Assembly (NCBI GenBank): GCA_900539835.1
Contig: UQDR01000004.1
Coordinates: forward strand, 55,654 to 119,653
Direction: 5' to 3'
Length of the DNA: 64,000 bases
Origin: an uncultured Ruminococcus sp.
GTDB taxonomy: Bacteria > Bacillota > Clostridia > Oscillospirales > Ruminococcaceae
The position numbers were made by a program, and so were the translations under genes. This document shows positions 1-7,901 of the stretch, piece by piece. The notes under the pieces are model-generated. The model ran no database searches. It was not told the DNA's origin and saw only the letters and a program-made list of their open reading frames with translations. Each line of letters starts with the position of its first letter. Positions within the stretch are counted from its first letter, which is position 1.

Positions 1-202
1 CCTTGATCTCAACATTTTCAGGTCCGTATCTGAAAAACACGGTCATACAAAGTATTAGCAAAATAACAAAAGCCACAACCACTGCAATAGCATAGTAAGC
101 TCTTAAATTATTTCTGCGTTTTTTTCTGTTGACTTTAACACGCTGACCGTTTATCGTTTTATATTCTCCCGTGTCATTATATGATTTTACAACATCTTTC
201 AT
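1..202 (-). CDS. ftsQ: Cell division protein FtsQ/DivIB, N-terminal part (runs off the left edge)
   Basis: This is the 5' end of a gene that continues past base 1. The visible 67 residues have a basic cytoplasmic tail (KVNRKKRRNN), one membrane segment of about 22 residues (AYYAIAVVVAFVILLILC), and then a short outside stretch beginning the POTRA region. That layout, and the position right after murA in a dcw cluster, fit FtsQ/DivIB, a bitopic protein that links the divisome with the FtsL-type partner and the septal PBP. The ATG at 202 has an AGGAACG ribosome site upstream. It is last in the visible mra/mur/fts transcript. The name rests mainly on topology and position because the diagnostic domain lies outside the window. 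Confidence 0.75.
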   Translation of the reverse strand, partial: MKDVVKSYNDTGEYKTINGQRVKVNRKKRRNNLRAYYAIAVVVAFVILLILCMTVFFRYGPENVEIK

Positions 203-234
203 TTATATCGTTCCTTCTATAGTAATGCTTAAAT

Positions 235-1488
235 TCAGAATCTGCTGATTTTTGCACCTACTGAATTAAGCTGATTTTCAATATCTTCATATCCTCTGTC
301 AATCAGCTTTATATTTGACAATATAGTTTCTCCGTCAGCCGCAAGAGCCGCAATAACCAATGCTGCTCCACCCCTCAGATCAGTAGCGATCACATTTGCT
401 CCAAAAAGCTTTTTGACGCCCTCAACAACAGCAACCTTGCCCTCAACTTTGATGTCTGCACCCATTCTAACAAGCTCATCAACGTGTCTATATCTGTTTT
501 CAAAGATATTTTCCACAATAACGCTTGTTCCTTGCGCCTTAGTCAGAGCCGCCATTACAATAGCCTGAGCATCTGTAGGAAATCCCGGATAAGGCATTGT
601 CCTTATGGTTTTAACAGCCTTTAGGCTTTTCTTTCCGTTAAGATAAATATTATCTTCATATGCGAAAACACCGCATCCCATTTGTTCAAAAACAGGAAGC
701 ACAGCGTCAATATCCTGAGGTCTGCTGTTTTTCAGTGTAATTTCGCCGCCGGTAATTGCCGCCGCTCCTAAAAGCGTGCAGGCAACGATTCTGTCAGGCA
801 TAACACTATACTCACAGCCATGAAGCTCTTTTACTCCTGTTATATAAATAACACTTCCGCCCTGTCCGCTTATTCTTGCTCCGCAAGCATTAAGAAAGCC
901 CGCTAAATCTGATATTTCCGGCTCTCTTGCAGCATTATATATTACCGTGTCGCCTTTGGCAAGACATGCCGCAAGCATTATATTTTCAGTTGCCCCAACA
1001 GAAGGGAAAGACAAATTTATCTTTGCACCCTTCAGCCCCTTAGGACATGTGCAGTCAAGAACACCATATTCTTCTTTTATAACAACGCCCATTTGCCTAA
1101 GTGCTGATATGTGCATATCAATGGGACGTGGTCCAAGCTCACAACCTCCCGGAAAAGAAAGCGAACATCTTCCCAATCTGCCCAAAATTGCACCCAAAAA
1201 TACAATGGATGATCTCATTTCACGCATTAATCCATCAGGCACATAACTTTTTGATATATCTGAGGAATTGACTACTACAGTGTTTCCCTCAAAGCTGCAT
1301 GAACAGCCCAGACAGCTTAGAATTCTGCAAGCCGCAAAAACATCTGAAAGCCTCGGACAATTATGTAATGTCACTTCGCCCTTTGAAAGCACACAGGCCG
1401 AAAGCAGCGGCAGTGCGCTGTTCTTTGCTCCCTGCACTGAGATCTCACCGTTAATTCGCTTTTCGCCTTCTATTCTAAGCCTTTGCAT
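235..1488 (-). CDS. murA: UDP-N-acetylglucosamine 1-carboxyvinyltransferase MurA
   Basis: MurA transfers enolpyruvate from PEP to UDP-GlcNAc, the first committed step of peptidoglycan synthesis, in the cytoplasm. The N-terminal GAKNSALPLL contains the substrate-binding lysine (about residue 22). The PEP-reactive cysteine is C116 in PGGCELGPRPIDMH, so the enzyme is the cysteine type inhibited by fosfomycin in this family. The open frame extends ten codons further, to an ATG at 1518, but AAGGGAGAG lies seven bases before the ATG at 1488. The encoded start MQRLRIEG also matches the family's usual beginning. The length of 417 residues is normal. It follows murG and precedes ftsQ. Confidence 0.96.
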   Translation of the reverse strand: MQRLRIEGEKRINGEISVQGAKNSALPLLSACVLSKGEVTLHNCPRLSDVFAACRILSCLGCSCSFEGNTVVVNSSDISKSYVPDGLMREMRSSIVFLGAILGRLGRCSLSFPGGCELGPRPIDMHISALRQMGVVIKEEYGVLDCTCPKGLKGAKINLSFPSVGATENIMLAACLAKGDTVIYNAAREPEISDLAGFLNACGARISGQGGSVIYITGVKELHGCEYSVMPDRIVACTLLGAAAITGGEITLKNSRPQDIDAVLPVFEQMGCGVFAYEDNIYLNGKKSLKAVKTIRTMPYPGFPTDAQAIVMAALTKAQGTSVIVENIFENRYRHVDELVRMGADIKVEGKVAVVEGVKKLFGANVIATDLRGGAALVIAALAADGETILSNIKLIDRGYEDIENQLNSVGAKISRF

Positions 1489-1605
1489 AAAGCTTCTCTC
1501 CCTTACAAAGAAATTCATAAACTATATTATGCATTTCCTTACATATAGGTGAAAAACCTTATAATTTAGCAATGATACAACTTAAATAATTGACCTCGCA
1601 GCTTC

Positions 1606-2742
1606 TTAAGCCGTATATATTAATGGTTTAATTGCATTGTAAATTCTGTCGTCAGTATCTCTGATATTAAGAGCCGCCGCATTCTCAGATAATCTCTCCA
1701 GCTTTTCAGGCTCGCTTATCAGCTCACTCACTTTATCAATAATAGTGTTTTCTTTCAAATCCTTTTCTTCAAAAACAAATCCTGCCCCTGCGTTCTGCAA
1801 TACCATGCCGTTGTGATACTGATGATTTTCAGCAACCATAGGCGACGGGATTAGAATTGCTCCCCTTCCCACTGCTTCAAGCTCTGCCAAAGTACTTGCG
1901 CCGCACCTTGTAATAACAAGATCTGCTGCCGCCATACAAAGCGGCATATTTATATAATCCTTAATAATAAGCCTTTTGTTTGCCTTTATATTTACACCCT
2001 GTTCTTCAAGGCTTTCAACATAGTTTGAATAGCCTGCATAAGTACCATATGAATGAATGTGATTTACTTTCACATTATTATCCTGATACCACTTAAGAAG
2101 CCTTGCTATATTTTCATTAAGCACTCTTGCACCCAAGCTACCGCCTGACGAAAGAATACAAATCTCATTTTCAGCAAAGCCAAGCTCGCTTTTAGCCTCT
2201 GCTTTTGATTTAAGCTCAAACGCTTTTCTTACAGGAAGCCCCGTAACCACAGTTTTTGACATCACAGACGCCTCAAGATTTTTTGTTTCCTTTACAGTAA
2301 GCATTATTTTATTCACTTTTTTTGAAAGAAGCTTTGTTGTTACTCCTGCAAAAGCATTCGCCTCATGGATTGCAGTTTTTATGCCCATCTGTGCCGCTTT
2401 TCTGACAATGGGCCCCGAAACATATCCACCCGTACCAATAACTAAATCAGGCTTAAAATCCTTTATGATTTTCTTAGCCTGTTTCCCTGTACTGCAAAGA
2501 TAATAAAGTGCCTTTACATTTCTTTTTATATTCTGTGCATTAAGCTTTCGCTGAAACCCCTCAACCATAATAGGTTCAAAGCGATAACCGTTTTGAGGTA
2601 TAAGCTTAGCTTCCAGCTTGTTGGGATTTCCCGCAAAGCAAAACTCTGCGTCAGGATGATGTAATTTTATAATTTCAGCGATTGCAAGAGCAGGATTTAC
2701 ATGACCTGCCGTTCCTCCGCCTGCAAGTAAAACTCTAAGCAT
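1606..2742 (-). CDS. murG: UDP-N-acetylglucosamine--N-acetylmuramyl-(pentapeptide) pyrophosphoryl-undecaprenol transferase MurG
   Basis: MurG adds GlcNAc to lipid I to make lipid II on the inner face of the membrane. It is a GT28-family GT-B enzyme. The N-terminal glycine loop GGGTAGHVNPA spans residues 8-18, and the second glycine-rich loop GGSLGA spans 200-205. The TRCGASTLAEL segment and the IPSPMVAENHQ segment are the usual C-domain donor-site motifs. The family HEQN motif reads HEAN here (126-129), a modest change. The length of 378 residues is normal. It lies between ftsW and murA, with short spacers, in the same transcript. Confidence 0.96.
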   Translation of the reverse strand: MLRVLLAGGGTAGHVNPALAIAEIIKLHHPDAEFCFAGNPNKLEAKLIPQNGYRFEPIMVEGFQRKLNAQNIKRNVKALYYLCSTGKQAKKIIKDFKPDLVIGTGGYVSGPIVRKAAQMGIKTAIHEANAFAGVTTKLLSKKVNKIMLTVKETKNLEASVMSKTVVTGLPVRKAFELKSKAEAKSELGFAENEICILSSGGSLGARVLNENIARLLKWYQDNNVKVNHIHSYGTYAGYSNYVESLEEQGVNIKANKRLIIKDYINMPLCMAAADLVITRCGASTLAELEAVGRGAILIPSPMVAENHQYHNGMVLQNAGAGFVFEEKDLKENTIIDKVSELISEPEKLERLSENAAALNIRDTDDRIYNAIKPLIYTA

Positions 2743-2779
2743 TTAAAATTGTCCTCTCATATCAGGATTAATTAAAAAT

Positions 2780-4009
2780 TTATCTCGGTATATTGCTCTG
2801 TCTTGATATATTAAGTAAGATTCCTACTTCAGCAAGCTGAAGCATAAGCGCTGTACCTCCATAGCTGAAAAACGGAAGCGAAATACCCGTATTAGGAAAC
2901 GCATTGCAGGCAACAGCAATATTCAGCAAAGCCTGCGACCCGATTTGCATAACGATTCCGACAGCAATAAGCATTCCGAATCTGTCCTTAGCCCTTGACG
3001 CAATATAGAATCCTCTTATAATAAACATCAAAAACAGAAAGATTACTACCAATGCTCCCACAAATCCCAGCTCTTCGCAGATAACTGAGAATATAAAATC
3101 GTTCTGTGATTCAGGAAGATAAAGATATTTTTGTCTTGACTCACCGAATCCAAGTCCGAACAACCCACCGGAGCCTATGGCAAGAAGCCCCTGATAGGTC
3201 TGAGCCGTATCACCTCTAATGTCAGACAGCGGATCCTGCCAGCTTTGAAATCTTGTAGTAATATATGAAAACTTATCGCTTCCCGAAATAATAATTACAA
3301 GCACTAAAAGCAGCGCCGCCGCTGCTCCGCAGCCTATAAAAATCCAAAATGACTTTCTCGGAATTCCGCTTACAAACATCATTGTAATACCGATTAAAAC
3401 TACAAGCATAACTGCTGAAATATGTCTTTGAAGCGCCAAGACTCCGCAAACAAGTATCAAAATTGCCGCAAATGGCACAATACAATATTTCATTTTCTTA
3501 TATTTCGGGAAATTAACCGCCATTATGTATGCAAAAATTATAATAAACGTAATTTTCAAAAGCTCAGAAGGCTGAAACTGAATCGGGCCGATTTCAAGCC
3601 AACGGTTTGCGTCTGCCGTGGATATTCCGAAAAGTGCCGTGTAAAGCGTTATGCCAAATGTAGCGAAAAACGAAATATATGCTACTTTAGTATTCTGAAA
3701 GAAATGATAGTCGATCGTTGAAATAACGAGCATTGCGATTACGCCTACTCCGCCGAAAAGCGCCTGTCTTTTCAGATAAAAATATCCGTCGCCCTTTTCA
3801 TATATGCTTGTCGCATAGCTCGCAGAAAACATCATTGTTATTCCGAATACCAAAAGCACAAGAACAAGTATTAAAAAAGGTTTGTCTATTTCGCTCAAGA
3901 TAAATCTGAAATTAAGGGATTTTCTTGCCTGAGCCACAGGCTGAGTTCGCTGTGGACGGCTGTGAACAATGCTCCCGTCACGCTGACGTCTTGAACCCTT
4001 ATCTGCCAA
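2780..4009 (-). CDS. ftsW: Septal peptidoglycan glycosyltransferase FtsW (SEDS family)
   Basis: This is a multi-spanning SEDS protein of 409 residues that polymerises lipid II together with the septal PBP. A basic cytoplasmic tail of about 45 residues precedes the first membrane helix, which leads into MMFSASYATS. The C-terminal signature SYGGTALMLQLAEVGILLNISRQ is split by a helix turn and is typical of FtsW/SpoVE. The start is TTG at 4009, seven bases after GGGAGG. The position between mraY and murG favours FtsW over RodA. Whether it also serves sporulation, as SpoVE does, cannot be told from the sequence. Confidence 0.92.
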   Translation of the reverse strand: MADKGSRRQRDGSIVHSRPQRTQPVAQARKSLNFRFILSEIDKPFLILVLVLLVFGITMMFSASYATSIYEKGDGYFYLKRQALFGGVGVIAMLVISTIDYHFFQNTKVAYISFFATFGITLYTALFGISTADANRWLEIGPIQFQPSELLKITFIIIFAYIMAVNFPKYKKMKYCIVPFAAILILVCGVLALQRHISAVMLVVLIGITMMFVSGIPRKSFWIFIGCGAAAALLLVLVIIISGSDKFSYITTRFQSWQDPLSDIRGDTAQTYQGLLAIGSGGLFGLGFGESRQKYLYLPESQNDFIFSVICEELGFVGALVVIFLFLMFIIRGFYIASRAKDRFGMLIAVGIVMQIGSQALLNIAVACNAFPNTGISLPFFSYGGTALMLQLAEVGILLNISRQSNIPR

Positions 4010-4030
4010 AATAAAACCTCCCTTTTTACA

Positions 4031-5065
4031 CTAAAACTTTGTGCTGTATATTACAAAAATCATACCTGCAATTCCGCCTGTTAAGGTTATGCAGGAAAAA
4101 ATCAATATTATTTTATAATCACTGAATCCTTTTTCTTTCCAATGTGAATGAAGGCTCGAGCCTTTAAATATAAGCCTTTTGCTTTTTTTATAAACAGCAT
4201 ATTGAATAAGAGTACAAATGCTGTCAATTAACAAGCCCAACCCTGTCAGAAAAATCAATAAATGCAGCTTAGAAGCTACTATGACGGCACTCATAAATCC
4301 GCCTAACATCAAAGCCCCGGACTCGCCCAAATATACCTTAGCCGGTGAAAGTCCCCAAATCAAAAATCCCATGACCGCTGCGGCAAAAATGTAACCTAAG
4401 GCGCTTAAAAAAACTTTGTCCGCTATGTTTCCGTAAACAGCAAACATGAGCGAAAAGATTACTGCCGTTACTGCGCAAAGACCGTCAACTCCGTTTGCCG
4501 TATCACCGCCGAAACAGTCGTGAAGCTTTATGGCATTGATCACAGCTGTCATGCCCAAAGCAATAAGCGGATAATAAAACAGCCCGAAATCCAGATATCC
4601 CAATCTGAAAGGCAAAAGTAAAGCCGTATCATGCTCACCGCAAATAATGTTATGCCACAACAGAAAACAAAAGCAAATTATAAATTCAATGATAAGCTTT
4701 GTTCCAAGACGTAAGCCCAATGCTTTTTTTCTTACATCCTTAAGCCAATCATCTGCTATTCCAATCAGCATAAACATGAGGCTGAATATAACAACAGCAA
4801 TTATCTTTAAACTGTCCTTGCCCGAACCTATTTCCAAATCCCAGCTTATTAAAACGGAGCTTAAAACAGTTCCCACTATAAGCGAAAGTGCAATAATTAC
4901 TCCACCAAATTTAGGTTCAGAGCCGTCCTTTTCAAATCTGCTGCCAAGATATATATCATATCTTCCTGTTTTCAGTTTTCTGAAACAAGGAATCAGCATC
5001 TTTCCGCAGACAAGACTTAAAATAATCTCAACAGCTATTATGACAAGAGCACTACTCCAAGGCAT
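4031..5065 (-). CDS. mraY: Divergent phospho-N-acetylmuramoyl-pentapeptide-transferase (MraY-like)
   Basis: The protein has 344 residues and about ten hydrophobic segments, and sits at the mraY position between murF and ftsW. It is expected to move phospho-MurNAc-pentapeptide onto undecaprenyl phosphate, giving lipid I. The catalytic aspartate pair is present as ADDWLKD (D105, D106). Several other family hallmarks are altered. The NLTDGLDG motif reads DTANGVDG (188-195), the MGDTGSL motif reads LGESGAL (247-252, Asp to Glu), the HHHFE motif reads LHSHWKEKG (305-313), and the early TPTMGG motif reads EPKFGG (50-55). No second mraY is visible. It overlaps the end of murF by 14 bases, so translation is probably coupled. 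A phosphosugar transferase of the MraY/WecA superfamily is certain, while exact substrate identity is inferred from context. Confidence 0.85.
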   Translation of the reverse strand: MPWSSALVIIAVEIILSLVCGKMLIPCFRKLKTGRYDIYLGSRFEKDGSEPKFGGVIIALSLIVGTVLSSVLISWDLEIGSGKDSLKIIAVVIFSLMFMLIGIADDWLKDVRKKALGLRLGTKLIIEFIICFCFLLWHNIICGEHDTALLLPFRLGYLDFGLFYYPLIALGMTAVINAIKLHDCFGGDTANGVDGLCAVTAVIFSLMFAVYGNIADKVFLSALGYIFAAAVMGFLIWGLSPAKVYLGESGALMLGGFMSAVIVASKLHLLIFLTGLGLLIDSICTLIQYAVYKKSKRLIFKGSSLHSHWKEKGFSDYKIILIFSCITLTGGIAGMIFVIYSTKF

Positions 5066-6410
5066 TTATAACCTCTTCAAGCTTCATTCCACGGCTGCCT
5101 TTGAATAAAACAGCGTCGCCAGTTTCAAGATTTTCCTTAAGATAATCCGCAAGCTGTTCTCTGCTGTCAAAATGCACACACTTTCCGCTGTCAAAGCCTT
5201 TTTTTACAGCTCCGTCAATATAATACTTTGAATCATCGCCAAAGCAAAGAAGCATATCTGCATCAGATTCAGCAGCATATTCCCCGACTGTCCTGTGAAG
5301 CATCTTTGACATCTTTCCCAGTTCCAGCATATCTGCAAGAACACAATATTTCTTTCCCGCATTGCCGGTATTTGAAAGCACGCTTATTGCCGCTTTCATA
5401 GAATCAGGAGAAGCGTTATAGCAGTCAATTATAAATGTCTTTCCATCAACCTTTTTTACATTTTGCCTAAGTCCGTCCGGTCTGTACTTTGCGATCCCTG
5501 CAACGATCTTCTCAGGTTCTATGCCTAATTCCCGACCAACACAAAAAGCAGCAAGTGCGTTTTTAACATTGTGCTCGCCCATACAGTTTATAACTGCATT
5601 GATCTTACCCTCAGGATAATTTATAACAAAGCTTATGCCATTTCCGTCGCTTTTAACAGATGCCGCATAAACATCACAGTCTTTTTTTCTGACGGAATAA
5701 TATATAACCTTTCTTTCTCCGTGAATTTCAGCATTACTCAGCAATTTATCATCACGGCAAAGTATAATCGGGGCGTCATAATCCGCACCGTCAAGAATCT
5801 CCATTTTCGCTTTAAGGATATTCTCCTGCGTGCCCAGATTTTCAATATGAGAAAAACCTATATTTGTTATAACCGCCAAAGTCGGCTGAGCGCACATAGA
5901 AAGCCTTGAAATCTCCCCTAAATGAGACATTCCCATTTCTATTACTGCCGCAGTATGTTTTTTCTCCAGTCCTAAAACAGTCAAAGGAAGACCTATTTCA
6001 TTATTGTGATTCCCCTCTGTTTTCAATGTTTCATATTTCTCTGCGACAACAAGAGCTATCATTTCCTTCGTAGTAGTCTTTCCTACACTTCCCGTTACTC
6101 CCACAAGAGGTATATCAAACTTGCGTCTGTAATATGCCGCAAGATCAAGAAGCGACTTGTGCGTCGAATCTACAATAATGCATCTTGCTCCGTCAATAGC
6201 TCTTTCAGCAATAACTGCCTCAGCGCCAAGCTCCATGGCCTTTGCTCCATAATTGTGTCCGTCAAAATTATCGCCTTTCAATGCTACAAACACAGAGCCT
6301 TTCTTTAATGTCCTTGTATCGGTTGAAATATCATTAACAAAAGCGTCAGACGGAAAGCCATAGCTTCCGTCCACAGCCTGAATGATTTCAGCCAATGTCA
6401 TTCTCTCCAT
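5052..6410 (-). CDS. murF: UDP-N-acetylmuramoyl-tripeptide--D-alanyl-D-alanine ligase MurF
   Basis: MurF is an ATP-dependent cytoplasmic ligase that adds D-Ala-D-Ala to the UDP-MurNAc-tripeptide. The Mur-ligase ATP loop GVTGSVGKTTTKEM lies at residues 104-117, with K111 as the P-loop lysine. It is followed by the EGNHNNEIGLP segment, typical of MurF, and a C-terminal domain ending in LFKGSRGMKLEEVI. The length of 452 residues is normal. The ATG at 6410 has GGGAG seven bases upstream. It lies directly after murE and overlaps mraY. Confidence 0.95.
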   Translation of the reverse strand: MERMTLAEIIQAVDGSYGFPSDAFVNDISTDTRTLKKGSVFVALKGDNFDGHNYGAKAMELGAEAVIAERAIDGARCIIVDSTHKSLLDLAAYYRRKFDIPLVGVTGSVGKTTTKEMIALVVAEKYETLKTEGNHNNEIGLPLTVLGLEKKHTAAVIEMGMSHLGEISRLSMCAQPTLAVITNIGFSHIENLGTQENILKAKMEILDGADYDAPIILCRDDKLLSNAEIHGERKVIYYSVRKKDCDVYAASVKSDGNGISFVINYPEGKINAVINCMGEHNVKNALAAFCVGRELGIEPEKIVAGIAKYRPDGLRQNVKKVDGKTFIIDCYNASPDSMKAAISVLSNTGNAGKKYCVLADMLELGKMSKMLHRTVGEYAAESDADMLLCFGDDSKYYIDGAVKKGFDSGKCVHFDSREQLADYLKENLETGDAVLFKGSRGMKLEEVINALE

Positions 6411-6440
6411 ACTTATGCTCCCAATCAGTGTAATATATAT

Positions 6441-7877
6441 CTAATCTATTTCTTTTAAAGCTTCTGCCACAACTTCTCTTTCATCAAAGTGGATTTTTAC
6501 TCCTCCTGCAAGAATCTGATAGTCCTCATGTCCCTTTCCTGCAAGCACAATAACATCATCCTTTTCAGCATTCTTCACTGCCCAGTGAATAGCCTCCCGC
6601 CTGTCACAGATCGTAATATAAGGCGTATCCTTTCCCTCAAGACCCTTCAGAACGTCTTTTATAATTGCCTCAGGATCTTCATTTCTCGGATTATCAGAAG
6701 TTACAATAAGAAAATCAGCATTGTCCGCAGCAGCCTTTGCCATGAGAGGTCTTTTTTTTGCATCTCTGTTTCCGCCGCAGCCGAACAAGCATTTTACCTT
6801 TCCCTTTGCCGAGCCTTTTATGGCTTTAAGCACATTTACAATAGCGTCAGGTGTGTGTGCATAGTCGCATATTACCGTAAAATCTCTTCCTGTCGGAACG
6901 ACCTCGGCTCTCCCTCTTACCCCCTGCATGGAATTAATAGACCTGATCGTTTCCTCAACGTTAAATCCCAAGGTTTCACAGCATGCAATAACAGCCAGTG
7001 AATTTGACACATTAAACAGTCCCGGCATTTTAAAAGCAACATTATGCTTACTGTTTTTATCTGAAAAAACATATCCCACGCCGTCAGCATAAAGACAAAT
7101 CTCCTCCGCATAAAAATCCGCTTTTGTTTCATCAGAAAAGGTCTTTGCCGGACATGTTATTTCATTAAGATAACGTCTTCCTGCCTCATCGTCAATATTA
7201 ATTATGGCATTGTCTGAAATATCAAAAAGCATCTTTTTAGCCTGATAATAATTCTCCATTGTGCCGTGAACATCAAGATGATCCTGTGTCAGGTTTGTAA
7301 ATACGCCTACTTTAAAACGGCATCCCTCAACACGCTTCTGCTCCAGACCCTGAGATGAAACCTCCATTACAACATATTCACACTTAGCGTCCGCCATTTT
7401 TCTAAACAGCTCAAATAAGTCATAAGGCTCAGGTGTCGTCCTTGATGTCGGAATAATCTCCTCACCAATCTCATTCTGACATGTACCGATAAGACCTGTT
7501 TTACAGCCAAAGTCAGTTAGAACCTTTTTCAGCACAGTTGTGATAGTGGTCTTTCCGTTTGTCCCCGTAACCCCGATAAGCTTTAATTCCTTTTCGGGAT
7601 TCCCGAACCATGCAGCACAGAGCTTCGGATAAACGCTTCTTGTATCAGACACAATAATCTGATTTTCAAGCCCCAAATCCCGTTCAACAATTACAACCGC
7701 TGCACCTTTGTCTGTCATCTGCCGGGCTGCGGAATGTCCGTCAAAGGTTTTTCCTTTAATACAGACAAACATTGCGCCTTTCGGTATCTCCACTCTGTTG
7801 TCAGAAGTGAGCGCAGTAATTTCCATATCCGGAAGTTCTGTTTTCGCTATCCCATTTATTAAGTCGTAAAGTTTCAT
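6441..7877 (-). CDS. murE: UDP-N-acetylmuramoyl-L-alanyl-D-glutamate--2,6-diaminopimelate ligase MurE
   Basis: MurE adds the third stem residue to UDP-MurNAc-dipeptide. The ATP loop GVTGTNGKTTITTV has K109. The amino-acid recognition motif reads DNPR at residues 395-398, which in this family marks meso-diaminopimelate rather than lysine, so the cell wall is predicted to be the A1-gamma type. The family's conserved HLDVHGTMENY-like and CGGNRDAKKRP segments are intact. The length of 478 residues is normal. It sits between the PASTA PBP and murF. Confidence 0.96.
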   Translation of the reverse strand: MKLYDLINGIAKTELPDMEITALTSDNRVEIPKGAMFVCIKGKTFDGHSAARQMTDKGAAVVIVERDLGLENQIIVSDTRSVYPKLCAAWFGNPEKELKLIGVTGTNGKTTITTVLKKVLTDFGCKTGLIGTCQNEIGEEIIPTSRTTPEPYDLFELFRKMADAKCEYVVMEVSSQGLEQKRVEGCRFKVGVFTNLTQDHLDVHGTMENYYQAKKMLFDISDNAIINIDDEAGRRYLNEITCPAKTFSDETKADFYAEEICLYADGVGYVFSDKNSKHNVAFKMPGLFNVSNSLAVIACCETLGFNVEETIRSINSMQGVRGRAEVVPTGRDFTVICDYAHTPDAIVNVLKAIKGSAKGKVKCLFGCGGNRDAKKRPLMAKAAADNADFLIVTSDNPRNEDPEAIIKDVLKGLEGKDTPYITICDRREAIHWAVKNAEKDDVIVLAGKGHEDYQILAGGVKIHFDEREVVAEALKEID

Positions 7878-7901
7878 TAATTATCAGTCCCTTAACCCTA
7901 A

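Noticed and set aside
6489..7001. 170-residue plus-strand frame opposite murE
   Set aside because: It is an antisense shadow of conserved MurE motifs without start signals.
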